64,000 nt of DNA from Acanthornis magna. Lineage: Eukaryota; Chordata; Aves; Passeriformes; Acanthizidae. The translations under genes and the position numbers were made by a program. Location: positions 12,552,501 to 12,616,500 of the forward strand of contig JAWUZG010000051.1 of assembly GCA_036785705.1 (NCBI GenBank), written 5' to 3'. Shown piece by piece: positions 28,940-41,507 of this stretch. Under the pieces are notes generated by a model that searched no databases, was not told where the DNA came from, and was given only the letters and a program-made list of their open reading frames with translations. Each line of letters opens with the position of its first letter. Position 1 is the first letter of the stretch.

Positions 28940-29623
28940 ACCCTGGTGGGCCTATTCCAAATAATATAGGATACTACTGGCTTTGTAGAAATCAAGCTAA
29001 AAAAGCTCTACCCCCTCTGTGGCAGGGGATATGCATCATCAGTACAGTTGTCCCAGAGATAAACATTATTGATAAATCAAAATTCCCCTGAGGACACCTA
29101 CGATCTTTTATAACAAGATACAAACAAAATCTAAATTCCTAAATTGAAAAATCCTCTGGATTCCACAATTTTTAAAGAGAAATAAATATTTCCAATATCA
29201 TTAAACATATAAAAGCCAAACAAATAATGCAATCAGTGCTTTGCAACAAGAAGTTGCCAGCCTCTTAAAGGTAGTCCAGCAAAACCGAATAGCTTTGGAT
29301 TTGCTGTTAGCCTCCAAAGGTGGCGTATGCACAGTCATCAACACCAGCTGCTGTGTATAGGTAAATCAAACCCTGAGAATACAAACTGGTCTAAAAGAAA
29401 TTAAGAAAAACACTGGAATCTTACATGAGATCCAGAAGGACTGAGGAACAAATATATTTGATTGGATAACCTCATGGATTCCAAATCTAAATGCAACCAT
29501 AAGAAAACTAATTGGTGTGATAATTGTAGTTCTAACATTAAGGTTCGGCATATGGATCATATTCCGAATTTGCAAAATTGGGACCAACAAAATATGTAAA
29601 TCTGGTGATAACCATTTTCTCTA
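28940..29623 (+). pseudogene. ERV2 env remnant (SU C-terminus and TM), gamma type
   Basis: 28948-29065 encodes a surface-subunit C-terminal pattern (YYWLC, then LP..W.G.C and a VP) in one frame. A frameshift between about 29065 and 29220 leads to the TM frame. This shows a heptad-repeat helix (29223-29280), the segment leading to CX6CC at 29328-29354, a Trp-rich membrane-proximal part near 29460-29490 and a hydrophobic anchor near 29505-29570, ending at TAA about 29621. Only TAG 29358 and TGA about 29445 interrupt the TM frame. CX6CC marks the covalently linked gamma/alpha-type TM, unlike the env of ERV1. Confidence 0.75.
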
Positions 29624-30499
29624 AACCTTATTTAGTATTATTGAAGTACTAAATGATTTGATAATTTTAGTAATTTCAATTAACGTTTATATATGTCCTT
29701 TGTAGTTTCTACATGTATTACTTTAGTGTATCTATGCCTTTACTCTGATTGTCACAGTGGGAAAAAGGGGATTGCATCCTAAATATAGACTAATCAATTT
29801 TATAAAAATGCCAATTGGAATTACATTCTAAATAAGTAAAACAAATTAAAATTCATCACATCCCCTGAGACAATCAAACTAATTATATATATCTATATAT
29901 CTATATATGTGTATTTGTCTAAATTATTGTAGAATTGTCTAACACTTGATATATTAAGCAAAAATAAGTGAAACACTAAAGTCCACTGAAGAAGAAAACT
30001 GGACTGAAAAGCGTGAAGGGAAATGAAAAAGTCACTGACCATTTACTGGACTCGTCCTGTTGCTACAATCAAGAAACTACCTCCACGGACTCCTCTTTGT
30101 TCCTGGTTTACACCTCATCTTCCTATAGTCCTAAGACTCAGGGGTGGAAAACAATCTACCCTATATGGACTAATATCGACACGAGTATAAATGACTTGTC
30201 AAATTGTCTCCATAACATACATTTTGTGTTACATAATCTACTACATAAACCCATAAGCTGAAGCAACAGCAGGTGCTTCTTATCAATATCAATATCAATA
30301 TCAATATCAATATCAATATCAATATCATGTTCAGAGTTCTATTAAGGAGTAATACAACTCAGGAAAACAATGTATACTAAAATACTGAGTAATAGTGCAC
30401 ACATTACGAACGTGAGTACTTTTATAGCATGGAGGCAAGAGATACCTGTACTATCACTCCATGAGGTAAAAGTTAGTGCCTTTGGTCACAGGGGTGGAA
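29624..30499 (+). other. ERV2 3' non-coding region
   Basis: AT-rich DNA between env and the 3' LTR with no gene. It ends in a purine-rich stretch (ACAGGGGTGGAA, 30488-30499) that can be the polypurine tract. Confidence 0.5.
30281..30327 (+). repeat. (TATCAA)n hexamer repeat
   Basis: Seven perfect TATCAA units followed by a partial copy, within the ERV2 3' region. Confidence 0.97.
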
Positions 30500-30940
30500 T
30501 GTGGCAGGACGTGTGTCTCCCCCTCCCAATCTCTCTCTCCATGGCTGATGCAAAGATAACTGAGATTGAGTCAAAAGCCCATCAAGAAGTTATCTCTTGG
30601 TGCCCAAAAGTCTGAGATCTCCAACCTTGAATCCACATCTTGGTGTGGAGAGAGGGTGTGGAGAGAGATGAAAGAAATGAGTATGTGACCAAAAGATATA
30701 CTTTTGCACTATGAAAGACACACAGAATATCACAGAGGCAGAAGCTCTTCTACATGGACACTGGAGTGTGAAAAAGCTTCACCCCAGAGTCTGGACGCAG
30801 CTCTGTGGTAACTTCCTTGAGGATTGAGTGAGGGTTCTAATGTCACCAAATTGGAGTTTGGTAAGATACCTTGGTTTCCTAAATTGTATTTTCTTTGCTA
30901 GCAATAATAATAATAATAGGTACCTTTTCACACACTGCAC
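30500..30940 (+). repeat. ERV2 3' LTR, truncated
   Basis: This matches 25140-25560 of the 5' LTR with small indels, including an extra 'gagtgagg' near 30826. Similarity ends after CACACACTGCA at about 30940; the last 220 or so bases of the LTR are missing. Confidence 0.88.
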
Positions 30941-31320
30941 CTGTGATTCTGTGAAAATAAGAATTCAGAATAGTAAGGAGAAGGTCTGTGTAGAGCCAGA
31001 TGTTGAAAGGTACTGCATAGTACAAAAATGGCTCAGCCCTGCAAGGACTGCACTTTGGTATGGAACTGTTCCTTGGAAACAGTGACCTGGTATTTCAGAA
31101 CTGATTTGCATCTGTAGTACCCAAGAACAGATCAGTTTCAAGGGTGGTTCTGTGGAAAGAGTGGAGATTATTAATTCCTATTATGGATCTGGGCTTCGTT
31201 ATCTGCCTCTTTTTACTGCAGGGTATTTGGGGAGAGGAGTGTCTTCTGTATAAAGCGATAACGTTTGCTCTAAGGAATGGTCCATGTTCTCATTTCTGAT
31301 CTGATTCTGCTCTTCGGCAG
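30941..31320. other. No recognisable gene
   Basis: Unassigned DNA between the ERV2 breakpoint and the exon-like block at 31321. Confidence 0.5.
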
Positions 31321-31462
31321 CAGAGGATGCTGTGAAGCTGCTGAAGCTCTGCAAGGAGGAACAGAAGGTCTCTGAGCTCGGCTGTCTTCTGAGCTCAGCT
31401 CTCTTCTGCCATCAGCTGGGGAGCAGGATCCCTGATGAGCCAAGAAACCCGACCCACTGGAG
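31321..31462 (+). other. Putative exon A (splice-flanked open block)
   Basis: 142 bases between a pyrimidine-rich acceptor (TCTTCGGCAG ending 31320) and a donor GAG|GTAGGA. One frame stays open for 46 codons across the block and runs into a stop only within the presumed intron (TAG at 31464). It leaves two bases over. I recognise no protein. A non-coding exon of a long RNA, or a 5' UTR exon of a downstream gene, is equally possible. Confidence 0.25.
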
Positions 31463-31854
31463 GTAGGAGGGAAGGAGGGAGTTTTGAGAGAGATTTGTGG
31501 CTGAGGGAGAAGGGCACTACCATCTTAGGGGTTTTTGGCTGCTCTAAGCAGCTCTTTCCACTGTTCTTTATCCAGGGCTGGCAGTGATAGCTCAGTTTCT
31601 TCTTGAATTGTATCTACTGGATTTATCTAAATGTTTACATGAGAAACAGTATGCATTGCGCACTTCCAAGCTATTTACTGTAGTAAAGCTCTGCTCTTTC
31701 AGTAGATTTTCTTTAGACATCGTTAAAAACAAATAAATGTTGGGGCCAAGACATATAAACCACTTTTTTATTTTAATGTGTTGGTGGGGTTTTTCTCTGT
31801 ACTAGGTTGAATGTAATCTTTGATTGCTAACATCTGGTAATTCAGCTGAATGGG

Positions 31855-32035
31855 ACATCTGGAGGTCTCTAGTCCAGCCCCAGGGGTTCACCATTCCCAG
31901 GCTGGATGAGGTTGTGCAAGGTCTTCCTTAACCAGCTGCAGTTAGAAAACCTCTTTCCTCGTTTTGCTTGGGCTCCTGCTCAGCACTCCACCACCCCCAC
32001 CAGGAAGAATCTGGTGAGGATTTCCTTTGCTGCGA
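31855..32035 (-). mobile_element. Old CR1 LINE fragment
   Basis: The blocks 'gggacatctggaggtctctagtcca', 'gatgaggttgtgcaaggtcttcctta' and 'ggaagaatctggtgaggatttcct' resemble the reverse complement of a CR1 3' end, strongly diverged. Confidence 0.5.
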
Positions 32036-33583
32036 CCGCATTGTCAGGTCAGTGTCTTGCTCCTGCTGCTGAAGCTTAGAAGCATGACTGGTTTACAGAC
32101 TCGGATTTCTCAGGCTGGATACAGAAGCCTGGTCAGGCTTCACTCACTGTTGGTGGTGAGGAGGAGTGGCGGAGTGTAAAACACTCACACTGTTTCTGTG
32201 CTGAATCCTCTCACATTAGCTTCTTGTGACAACCTCCCCTCTGGTAGAACACTAAGGTTGAAACGTCAGCCAAGTACTGATGTGTGTGAGATGCTCAGCA
32301 GTGATATGAGGCAAGAAAATGACAGCTCACATTTTGATCTGCATTTGCAGTGCATAGTGGTGGTGTGTAAGGAAGGCCTTTCCATGGAAATATTAATGGA
32401 AGTGGAAAAAGGCACTCAGAATTTAGTTTAGGGCCAAAAGGAAAACCTGGAATTGGTCTTGCATTTAGTTGAACAAGAATTGAATCTGAGGAAATGTATC
32501 ATGTGCTTTTTTAGAGGGCTAGGTGAAATTCCAAAGTCTTCACCTCCCTTGAAATCTCCATGTCAGTTTTTAAAGTCTGACTGAAAATGTGCATGATGAA
32601 ATGACTTTGAATATTTTGTCTCTTAGTGTGTCATCCATTTTCATACCTGGATGTAGTGAAAGGTCTTGTGGTAGGTTTTCAGTGACAGTGAAGCCGTTTA
32701 GATTGGCTTTGTAGCCAAAACTTCTACTGATGCAAATGAGTCTGATTTTAGAGGAGGTTGTAGGCCTACAGCGATTTCAAGTAGATTTGATGAACTAGAC
32801 TTCTATCTACAGTTTTATGTACAGTGACCTCCTATTAAGAAAAGAATACATTCAATTTTATGTATTCTTTTTTGTTGTTTTTCCTGTACTTTGAAGAGAA
32901 CTGTGAAGTTTCTCTGATGCTGCTTGTTGTTAGGCGCCATCGACCTTGGGTTTTATTTGTTTGTTTGTTTGTTTGTTTTCTTGGATTTTTTAGGTTTTTT
33001 GGGTTTTTTTTAGTGAGAATTTATGCACAAAATTATATTAGCAAAAGAACAAGAGACACTGCATGTTCTAACATAGCAAAGCATGATCAGGTCTGATTCA
33101 GACTAAGACAGGCACATGCTTTCATTGAGGCTGTTTGGTACTTTTATTTTGAATACTAAATTAATGCAGTTGCTTATCAGAAAATGGGAAGAAAAAGATG
33201 CATTGAGAACTGAAAAAAATCCCCATCAAGTTGGCATTTCTGTTACTTCTGTAGTTAAAAGAGCCATTTTCATCCAGTTTATCACACAAAGCATTGATTG
33301 TGACTTCAAAAAGATTTTGAGGGCTTGCAAAGTTAGACAAGTACTCTTGTTTAACAGAGGTCATCTCAAAGGTTTTGCATGACAGTACAAGTTGAATTAA
33401 GTTATTATCTCAGTATGATAATATTGAGAGAGAAGTAAAAGCTTTGGTGACTGAGCTGAAACAGTAGGCGATGTGAAGGTTATAAGAGGTAAATGAAAAC
33501 CTTTCCTTCTGCATCTGTCATCTCTGAAATTTGTCTGGATCGCAGATTCATAGGATCCTTTTTTTCTTTTTTTTTTAATGCAG
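32036..33583. other. No recognisable gene apart from a simple repeat
   Basis: Between the old CR1 piece and putative exon B. Holds a (TTTG)n tract at about 32956-32979. If exons A and B belong together, this is part of their intron. Confidence 0.5.
32956..32979 (+). repeat. (TTTG)n simple repeat
   Basis: Five to six TTTG units followed by further T-rich sequence. Confidence 0.9.
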
Positions 33584-33670
33584 GATTGATTCTCCTGCGT
33601 ATATGAAGGAACAGAAGGATAACTACAAAACAAGAAGCTGCTGGAATTCTTTCAGGCTACCTCCTGGAAG
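33584..33670 (+). other. Putative exon B (splice-flanked open block)
   Basis: 87 bases with a very strong acceptor (a long T-rich tract then AATGCAG, ending 33583) and a consensus donor GAAG|GTGAGT. Read in phase with exon A the frame stays open through all of it and again leaves two bases over, so the exon is symmetric. The signals are better than those of most chance matches in the window. The product is not recognised. Confidence 0.3.
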
Positions 33671-33734
33671 GTGAGTTATGCAGTGCCTTAGGAAAATCTT
33701 TCTTCTACTATTGATTGATCACCTTTGCATAGTG

Positions 33735-34905
33735 TCGTCATTTGACCCTGGCGAAATGCGAGGCACCTACGATGTCTGCTCTCTCTACTCTCTCTCTCCT
33801 GCCACAGCTGTGCAGAAAAGAGGGAAAAAACTAATACACACACCAGACTCATGAGTTGCGATAAGGCACTGGTGGGAGAATGCACTGAAAAAGGGCAAGC
33901 AGGTTGAAAACTTAAAGTTGCAAAGTGATTTATTAACCTAACAGAATTGGAGGATAAATTAGAGGTAAAAATAAGCTCTTAAGATGCTGTTTCTTCACTC
34001 ACCCCCCTTCCCTCTTAAGGCACTGCTTCTCAGCTCACCCACCTCCGTCCTTCCAACCAACAGCTCCGGGGGGGTGGAGGGGGGCTGGGACGACAGGTTA
34101 TGGGGGTTTTCTTTGGTCAGTTCATTAGGGAGAAGTGTCCTCTACTTAGCAATGGGGACCCTCCCATGAGAGACAGTCCTCTGCGAACTTCTTTGGCATG
34201 GGTCCAATCTCACGAGCAGCACCCATCCGAACCTGCTACAGCATGAGTTTTTGTCCATAGGGTGCAGACTTCTGAGCTGAGGCTGAACTGAGGCCAGGCT
34301 GTTTCCATCCCGGGAGCAAGGCCTTTCTCTCTCCTGCAAGGCCTTTGCAACTCTCAGTCTCTGCTGGGACTCCCACTGGATCACAGCTTCCTGCAGGCAT
34401 CCACCTGCTCCTCTGGCGTGGGCACCTCCCCACAGTCTGTGGGTGGATCTCTGCATCCCCCTGGACTCCATGGGCTGCAGGGGGACCACCTGCTCCCCCA
34501 TGGTCTTCACCACGGCTGGCAGAGGGTTTTCAGCTCCGGCGCCTGGAGCACCTCCTCCCCCACCTTCTCCACTGACCTTGGTGCCTCCATGTTTTCCCTC
34601 ACATATTTTTACCTCCTCCTCTTCCTCTGGCTAAAAAGAAGTGCATGCTCACATTGCTTTGATTTCTTCTTAAACATGTTTTCACAGAGGTGTAACTAAC
34701 ATCTCTAATTGGCCCAGGCTTGTCCAGAAGCATGTCCATCATCTTCAGAGCCATCAGAGATTGGCTCTGCTGGACATGGTGGAAAATTTCCAGAACATTC
34801 ACACAGAACACACAGGAGCCATCTTTGTACCCCACCATACTCACTAGCAAAAACTGGGCCAAGCAAAACCAACACACAAAGTTAATAAAAAAGAAGTGAA
34901 AAAGT
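33735..34905. mobile_element. Remnant of an avian LTR-type retroelement
   Basis: The succession of blocks resembles LTRs common in bird genomes: 'cacagctgtgcagaaaagagg', 'aaagtgatttattaacctaacag', a G-rich run near 34068, 'gagacagtcctctgcgaac', 'catccacctgctcctctggcgtgggc', 'ctccatgggctgcagggggacc', 'ctccggcgcctggagcacctcctcccc' and 'cactgaccttggtgcctcc'. Boundaries are approximate and no duplication is visible. GC-rich open frames inside are not genes. Family and orientation are not settled. Confidence 0.55.
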
Positions 34906-37900
34906 GAAATGTAGAGGTTTACACTAACAACCAGGCCCCAAAATGTGTTTGCATGCAGTCTCCTCTGGAAATATGCCAGCACTCCAGGTCAGGTACTACA
35001 TCTCCCCTGTGATGAGAGATTTGTCCGTTGTTTTCCCATTTCCTCTGTGCCCTTGCTTGAGCTCTGCATTCAGATTTGCTGTTACATAGCGCCATCTTCA
35101 TAAAACATCCAGAATTTCCCCAATCATAGCTATTGCATATGTGACTTCATCCAGGCTAAAAAGTCGAAGTGTGTCCTCTCTCCCAGGTTTCCAAGGAAAG
35201 GGAAAGAATGAGCAGAAGTGATCTGTTGGAGAGAATTCTCTTCTTGTACCAAGATCCAGGTCAAACTCTTTACTCCCCTGCCCTAGTGTCACAATAATTT
35301 CTTTCTTGCAGCCACTGTAGCTGTTTATACACCCTAAATGGAATGTTTACTGTTAAGAAAGTCCATCCAGAAGCCAAAATACACACCCTTCTGTCCTCCC
35401 TGGAATAATAGGTACATTTTTTATGGTTAAGCTAAAAGACTAGCTGAGTTAGCTCACAAGTCTTAAAAGATTTGTGTCTGCAGCTATTTCTGAGTAATAG
35501 ACATACATTGTGGTAGTATAACTGAAACTTCTTTACTGGCTGGGCAGCTTTATGGAGCTCCAGAGATTTATAGTCTTTGAAAAGCTATTGTACAACTACA
35601 AAACTGAACTTCAAATTTGTAGATTTAAAATAATGTGCTTATTCTCCCCTAAGTTCAGCAATGCCCATCCAGAAGCCTTGATTCCAAGCATGTCAGAAAG
35701 AACTACACATTTTATCATGGTGTAAAATAAGACCTTTCTCACTCTTGCAAGAGAATGCCTAAAACTTTTCTCTGTAACCACAGCAACACAAGCTAAAAGA
35801 GCTGCAGTACTGTCTTTAGTATTTTGTATGTCCATAACATTTCCTGGTGTAAGTCATGGTGGCACAATGAAAGCTATGTCATTATGTTCTAGCTCATCTT
35901 TAACCACCTGGACTAAACCATATTCACACCAATATTTTATAAATTGTTCACATTTCTGTTGTAGACTTGCTGCAGTTTTCAATATGTTTGAATCAGAAAA
36001 CCTCTCAAACTGCACTTTCCCATCAGATTTCTGTAAGACACATATAACCGAATATCATATAATATTCTGCAGGTTTTGGTGGTTTTGTTTTGTTTTTTTT
36101 TTTTTTAATAATTACAGTTATTGAAACAGAAATCTTAGGAAGGAAGTAGCTGTATTGGTGCCACCACCCACCACAGGATTAGCAGGAAGACTAGGGGCAG
36201 GGAGGGTTGTGATGCCTGTGTTGAGAATCAGATGGGAATTTAGGACAGAAAAGCAATTCCCTTGGGAAGAGATGCTGTGCTCACCCTTGCTGACAAGGAG
36301 GGTGACCAATGTTAAGAATTGTGGACAGTATACAAGAGGACTTTTGTGGTCATTTTAAAGCTGGCAGTTTGAGACTCATGATGATCCCTGGCTCAAGCAT
36401 TTTTAACCTAGTGCTGTGGAACTGATTTACCATCTGGTAGAACTGTAGGCTTAATAAAGCATCTTTACCTGACCCTTACACTGTACTGCAGGGATGAGGT
36501 CAGGCAGGAATTTTATGAAAAAGAAGATACAATGTTTTTCTGGCATTGGCTCCAGAAAACTGGTGATAAAACCTGCTTTGTCCATTACTTGCTGCCAAGT
36601 AAGAGATAGTCTTTCCTCATGCTGTTAGTTCATAGAAGTTCTAACTACAGGTTTTGCCATGGCCATTATTCAATTACCAGATCTAACTATCTGACCTGAC
36701 TAAGAGCAAGCCAAATCCAAAAGCCAGATGCCAGGTAAGTAGAAGAATAAGGCATGATACTTCAGCCAAATATGTTCCCAGACTATGTGTATTTTTACTT
36801 TAGGGATTTCCTGAACCTGGTGTGATCTAGATAGTGATTGTCAACAGGTCTGTCTTCTAAATGCTTGTTCAGTCTCTCTGGAGAATTTTCTGCAGCTAGA
36901 AAATCCTCAGGCAAAGAGCATTGTAGTCTATAGGGTTTGCCTAGAACACAGCTTCTCTTAGCATCATTGATGGCTCCTTATTCTTGTATATCTGAAGAGA
37001 TAGAGAAGAATTTTTCCTATCCATGCCATCAGTCCCATCTCTGCAACAGGGTGGAGAATCTTAACCCTTTAGCTCCTTGTATGGTGACTGCTGTCCCCTC
37101 ATGCAAAGGATGTGTCAGGAACACATTGCTTACCCATGAAAACGCAGGTGTTTCTCAACCTGAAACTTCATCAGCAGGCTAGTGGGCTTCTAAATTAACT
37201 CACTGCCTTCAGCAGTTTTTTCTTGTCTCAAAACTCTGAAAAAAAAGAACAATGTTTTGTTACTGCCTATTCTTCTGTCTGGTTTGAAAAGGAGCACCTT
37301 AAAAGGCCAGTTAGTAAAAGTCTTGGCAGCACTCAGATTGCAATCTTGCCTAAAACAAATCACCATTTTTTGAAGCACAGCTTTCACTTCCTTCATTGCC
37401 CGGATTTCTTAATCTTTCACCTCACATTGGTTTAGGTCTGTGGACGGGGCAATGTCACCAAAGCAGAAATATCACGCCAGAGATGAGCCTGAGGTCTGCA
37501 GAGACAAGTCTAGGCAGGAGTGCTGGGTTGGAGAAGTGGAGCCAGCCCCCTACAAGTGGGGGTATTTTGAGGAGAGCAGACAGCAGAGGCAGGGAGCAGA
37601 AGCTTCTGGGGAAAGGTTGGGACAATTTTTTTGGACACTACTAATGTTTTTTAAAAGTTAGTTTTCCAAAGTGGGCTGAACTCCTGTAAGGGAGCCCTGT
37701 TGGGTAGTGTGTGTTGCAAGGACTGAAGTGGATTTGAGTCAGTGTATTGAAAACCATGGAATCGATTTCTTATTGATACTAGAGCCTGTCAAGGACTTAG
37801 ACTGTACAAGTCCCTACCAGAGATCTCAAAAATGCTGGTAAGGTGTAAAATGTTGTAGGGCAGCTGGACCATCTGAGCATTAGACTTCCTTCTTTGTCTA

Positions 37901-40900
37901 TTTATAAAAATTGGCCTTCTTGCCAGGGCATGCTTTGTTATGAGTTCTGTGGAATTTCATTGTCTTTTCAGCTTTTAAATGAAATGGAGTGTCCTAGACA
38001 ATACTGGATCTTAGCACTGCATTATCTTCCCCTCTGGGTGCTTCTTCGGTTTCATTCTTTTTCAGTGTAATAAACCCTAGAACCCTGCCCCGATGCCTTC
38101 CTTCCCCTGTTCTTCAAAACTGCCTTGAAAACCCCGGGCTAGACTGTCACATGCTTATCTGGTTTTCCCCAAGGGTCCTGTGTCTTGTGGTAGGTAACAC
38201 AAGTCCTTACGGTGCTTGTCTGGAGACTACTTTTCATGAGAGAGCTGTTTTCTACTCGTTCTTGTGCAAAACTCCTGCAACTTTTCCTTCCCACAAAGTT
38301 CAAACATTTTTGCTCTTCTGGGCTTTCTCATTCTCTACTAATGTAGGATATGAACTGTTACAGCAGCATGGTGCCTGCTTCCTGGAGAAACAGAATTTCT
38401 CCCTCTAAATTTCTTAATAAGAGGCCTTGGAGAAATTCTCTTTTCACCTATCAAAGGAAGACGTAAGAGGATGACTTTATTTTTAAAACAAGGGGCCATG
38501 TGAAAACCATAGGACATTGTTACATTTTAAAATAGACTAATCCATCAGGTTTTACAGTCTCTATCTTAAACAGGTAAAGTGCTTCATCTATTCACTGGGG
38601 AAAGTGGAGGGCATGGGCATGATGCACTAATTGAATAGTTGCTCCATTGCCTCACCCTGGTATCAGTGTGACCCTTCTCTATCATTATGATCCAATTTGT
38701 TATATGTAGCTATAAGAAGAGATATCAGACATACAATATTAAGCTATCTCAGAACTGCACATCAAGTTCTGTGAACTTATGGAGCATTATTTGAGCTGTC
38801 CAATTTAACAGAAAAAATGAGGTTTTTTTAATAGTGCTGTAAGATTTGTCTAGGTAATTCAAACCATATATCAGTGTTAATACTCTCTGTTAGACTGTGG
38901 AATTGTGGAAGATACTGTTCTAAAACATAGTGACTCATTCCTGTTACATTTTCATGGCAGTTTTGTCACAGGAGTATAGTGATATTATCTTTTGGATTTG
39001 AGGGCTTCATGAAAGCATGAGCATTTTAAAGAGCAGACACCTTTCTTGAAAAATAATTTTTTAATATAGAAAATAGGCAAGGATCTTTAATTCTTGTAAT
39101 TTTTAAACTAACTGATTTCTTGCTAATTTGAAGTCAGTGTTATCTGAAGTCTAGTTATTTCAGTTGCACTCTTGTAAAAGACAAACTACTTAACCATGCA
39201 CACTTTTATATGTTTTAATGCTTGCTGTATACTTTCTTTTATAATTTTAGAAAAGTTCTTCATAAACTCAGGTAGCAGGTTACAGCTTGCATTGAACAGT
39301 TTGATATAGTTGATTGATTTGTTTAATGCTGAGGTCTTTGGATCTTGAAAAATGTTTTCCACTAGCATGTTTCTAACCCTTCTGGAAGTATGGGAAGGTG
39401 AATTCTAACAGTTGTCACTCGTTAATTTGAGCAGTTTTTTTGTTTAAAGTACAAAACCCTGGGTTTATTCTGCAAGGGAGAACTCCTGGATTCCTGAAGA
39501 TTTTGGTTGTTTTTTAGTGAGTTCAGAAACTGTTGCAATTCAATGCAATTCTTTTTCTGAAAGTTTTCTCTGTAATTTGTGGGTATGGTGATTGCAAAAG
39601 ATAAAATGTATGTTTTATCTTTATGTTCTTTGTTTTGTCTCTGTATCTCCTTTTGTACGTATAAATTGAGCCCTTGCCCCAGAGAGGGTTGTGGGGACGC
39701 ACACTGGTGATTGTGGTTCTGCTGCTCATGACCTGGTATTTAGCATATGGTCTGTGGGTGATTAGGGAGAGTATTATTCTATCACGGAGCAAGAAGTCAG
39801 AGTGCCCATGGAAACTACCAAGCAGTAGGCTTATACAAAGCAAAGGCAAGTTCCTTTTACACAGCACAGCTGAAATAAACTGAGACTGAGAGGCGCAGGG
39901 TGTAGCAGAGACTAGGGGTACAAATGAGCTTTAAAAAGGAACTAGAAAAATCATAGAAAGGTTTTTAAATGCACTTCTAAAAGCAAAATGAGCTTCTGGC
40001 TCTGGCTGTCTCTGAACAGCAGATTAACAGATCTCACTATAGGGTGTATTAAAAGGGTCAAGCTTGCCCCATTTTTTCTACCCTTTCCCAAAGTACCCAT
40101 TACTGGCCACTGTCAGGGGAAGGAGCCTGGCTTTTTGGTCTGATTCACTGTGGCTGTCCTTATGTCACTGACCCCCAACATCTGGGAAGCAGGAGCAGGA
40201 TTCATGGCTGAGTACATTTTTTCTAGTGCACAGAAAAAAACAGTGAAAGTCATGTCCTCATCCACACCACAACCTGCTCTCAGTTTGTTAATATGCAAAA
40301 TTAATCATCATAAACATATCTGCTTGACCTAAACACATTCCCTAGACTAAGAGCAGAAGTGCATTAGATCCTGAGATGGTTTGAGGAGAAAGAATAAAAC
40401 AACATCAAATTACTCTTCTGCTGTGCTCTGATTTGGTTAGCTCACAAATACTCAGGGATAGCAAGAAAAATTATGGCTTCCAGTGTAGTCCAATGCCAGG
40501 AATGTAATCCACAGTTTGTCCTTAATCTCACGAGGATCCTCTCAAATGTTTCCAGTGCTTTTGGCAGGAATATTAAATTACAAAATCTAGGACGATTGCC
40601 AGAAAGAGAAAAAAGAAGGTTCACAGTAAAAGCAATGCCCCTGCTCTATGCTTCTGCAGGAGCAAAATGCCCTGTCAGTATGGACTATAACTTTGAAAAT
40701 AAAACAAATTAAAAGGGCAGTTTCTTGTAAGTGTCTTACAGCAATCCATTCCAGTACTAAAATAAGCACCATTTGGTGCCTGATGACAATTCAAGGAAGT
40801 AAGTGAAGGTGATTGAATTGTCAGTATATTGAGCTGTTCCTATGAGCTAAAAGTACTTATCTGTCTCATTTCCAGCTCAGGCTGGGTCCTGAGCTCCAGA

Positions 40901-41359
40901 GACTGACTTCTGTATTTTCTGGTGGTTGGAAGGAACTTGCAGAATACAGCAGGGTTGTTTCAGATTCACTCTGATACGAACAAGGCCTGAGTTCAAAGAT
41001 CGTTTTGTTGAATTTACTGTAAGGAGGTGTTTATACTCCTGTAAACTAAATCCTTGACTATACAAGGAATTCCAAGAAGAGAGAGTTGGAGAATTGTAAG
41101 GTCTTGAATATATGCCAAACCTCCTTTGAGACTTTGAGGCATGAATTACATGGAACTCAATACTTGCTTTATTTGTCAAGGTGAATTCCCATTTGTCTTT
41201 AGAGAATGAGATTTTGACCATTTTTGATAAAATTTTTTTACTGGGATACTGGCATGGGTACTAGGGAAAAGGACAAGTTATGAACTCTTTGTTTAGTTTG
41301 TTGATATTGGAAGATTTTCATCTTACATCAGACATGTTGATTTTGACACATTTTCCTTC
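34906..41359. other. Long stretch with no recognisable gene
   Basis: About 6.4 kb, AT-rich. Holds a long T run at about 36088-36107. A 69-codon frame at 39674-39883 has a hydrophobic segment after an acceptor-like CCCCAG, but no donor or family match. No tRNA, LTR or clear CR1 is seen. Confidence 0.5.
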
Positions 41360-41507
41360 TTTCGGAAACAGTGAAATGGGTTGCTCAGAGAAGATGTGGA
41401 TGCCTCATCCCTGGCTTTGAGCAACCTGGTCTAGTGGAAGGTGTCCCTGCCCATGACCCCTTTAAGGTCCCTTCCAACCCAAACCATTCTATGATTCTGT
41501 GATTCTC
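41360..41507 (+). mobile_element. CR1 LINE 3' end
   Basis: About 150 bp: 'gaaatgggttgctcagagaagatgtggatgcc', 'ctggctttgagcaacctggtctagtggaaggtgtccctgccc' and the tail 'ggtcccttccaacccaaaccattctatgattctgtgattc', including the 8-bp terminal repeats that mark a true CR1 3' end. Confidence 0.93.

Larger units (their letters stand above)
25140..30940 (+). mobile_element. ERV2: degraded endogenous retrovirus, tRNA-Ser-type primer site, gamma-type Env
   Basis: Two LTR copies in direct orientation (25140-25801 and 30500-about 30940, about 94% identical by eye) frame about 4.7 kb of internal DNA. It keeps a primer-binding site, a gag N-terminal remnant with one stop, no visible pol, and an env remnant with SU C-terminus and TM. 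The internal part is roughly half of what a full provirus needs, so pol was lost. The 3' LTR lacks its last 220 or so bases. The left end abuts a CR1 tail. Confidence 0.88.

Noticed and set aside
30278..30330. The hexamer array as a CRISPR-like or other structured array
   Set aside because: It is a plain (TATCAA)n microsatellite without spacers, in a vertebrate genome.
39674..39883. A 69-codon frame with a hydrophobic segment, looking like a type II membrane anchor
   Set aside because: It has an acceptor-like CAG before it but no consensus donor and no match to sialyltransferase N-termini that I know.
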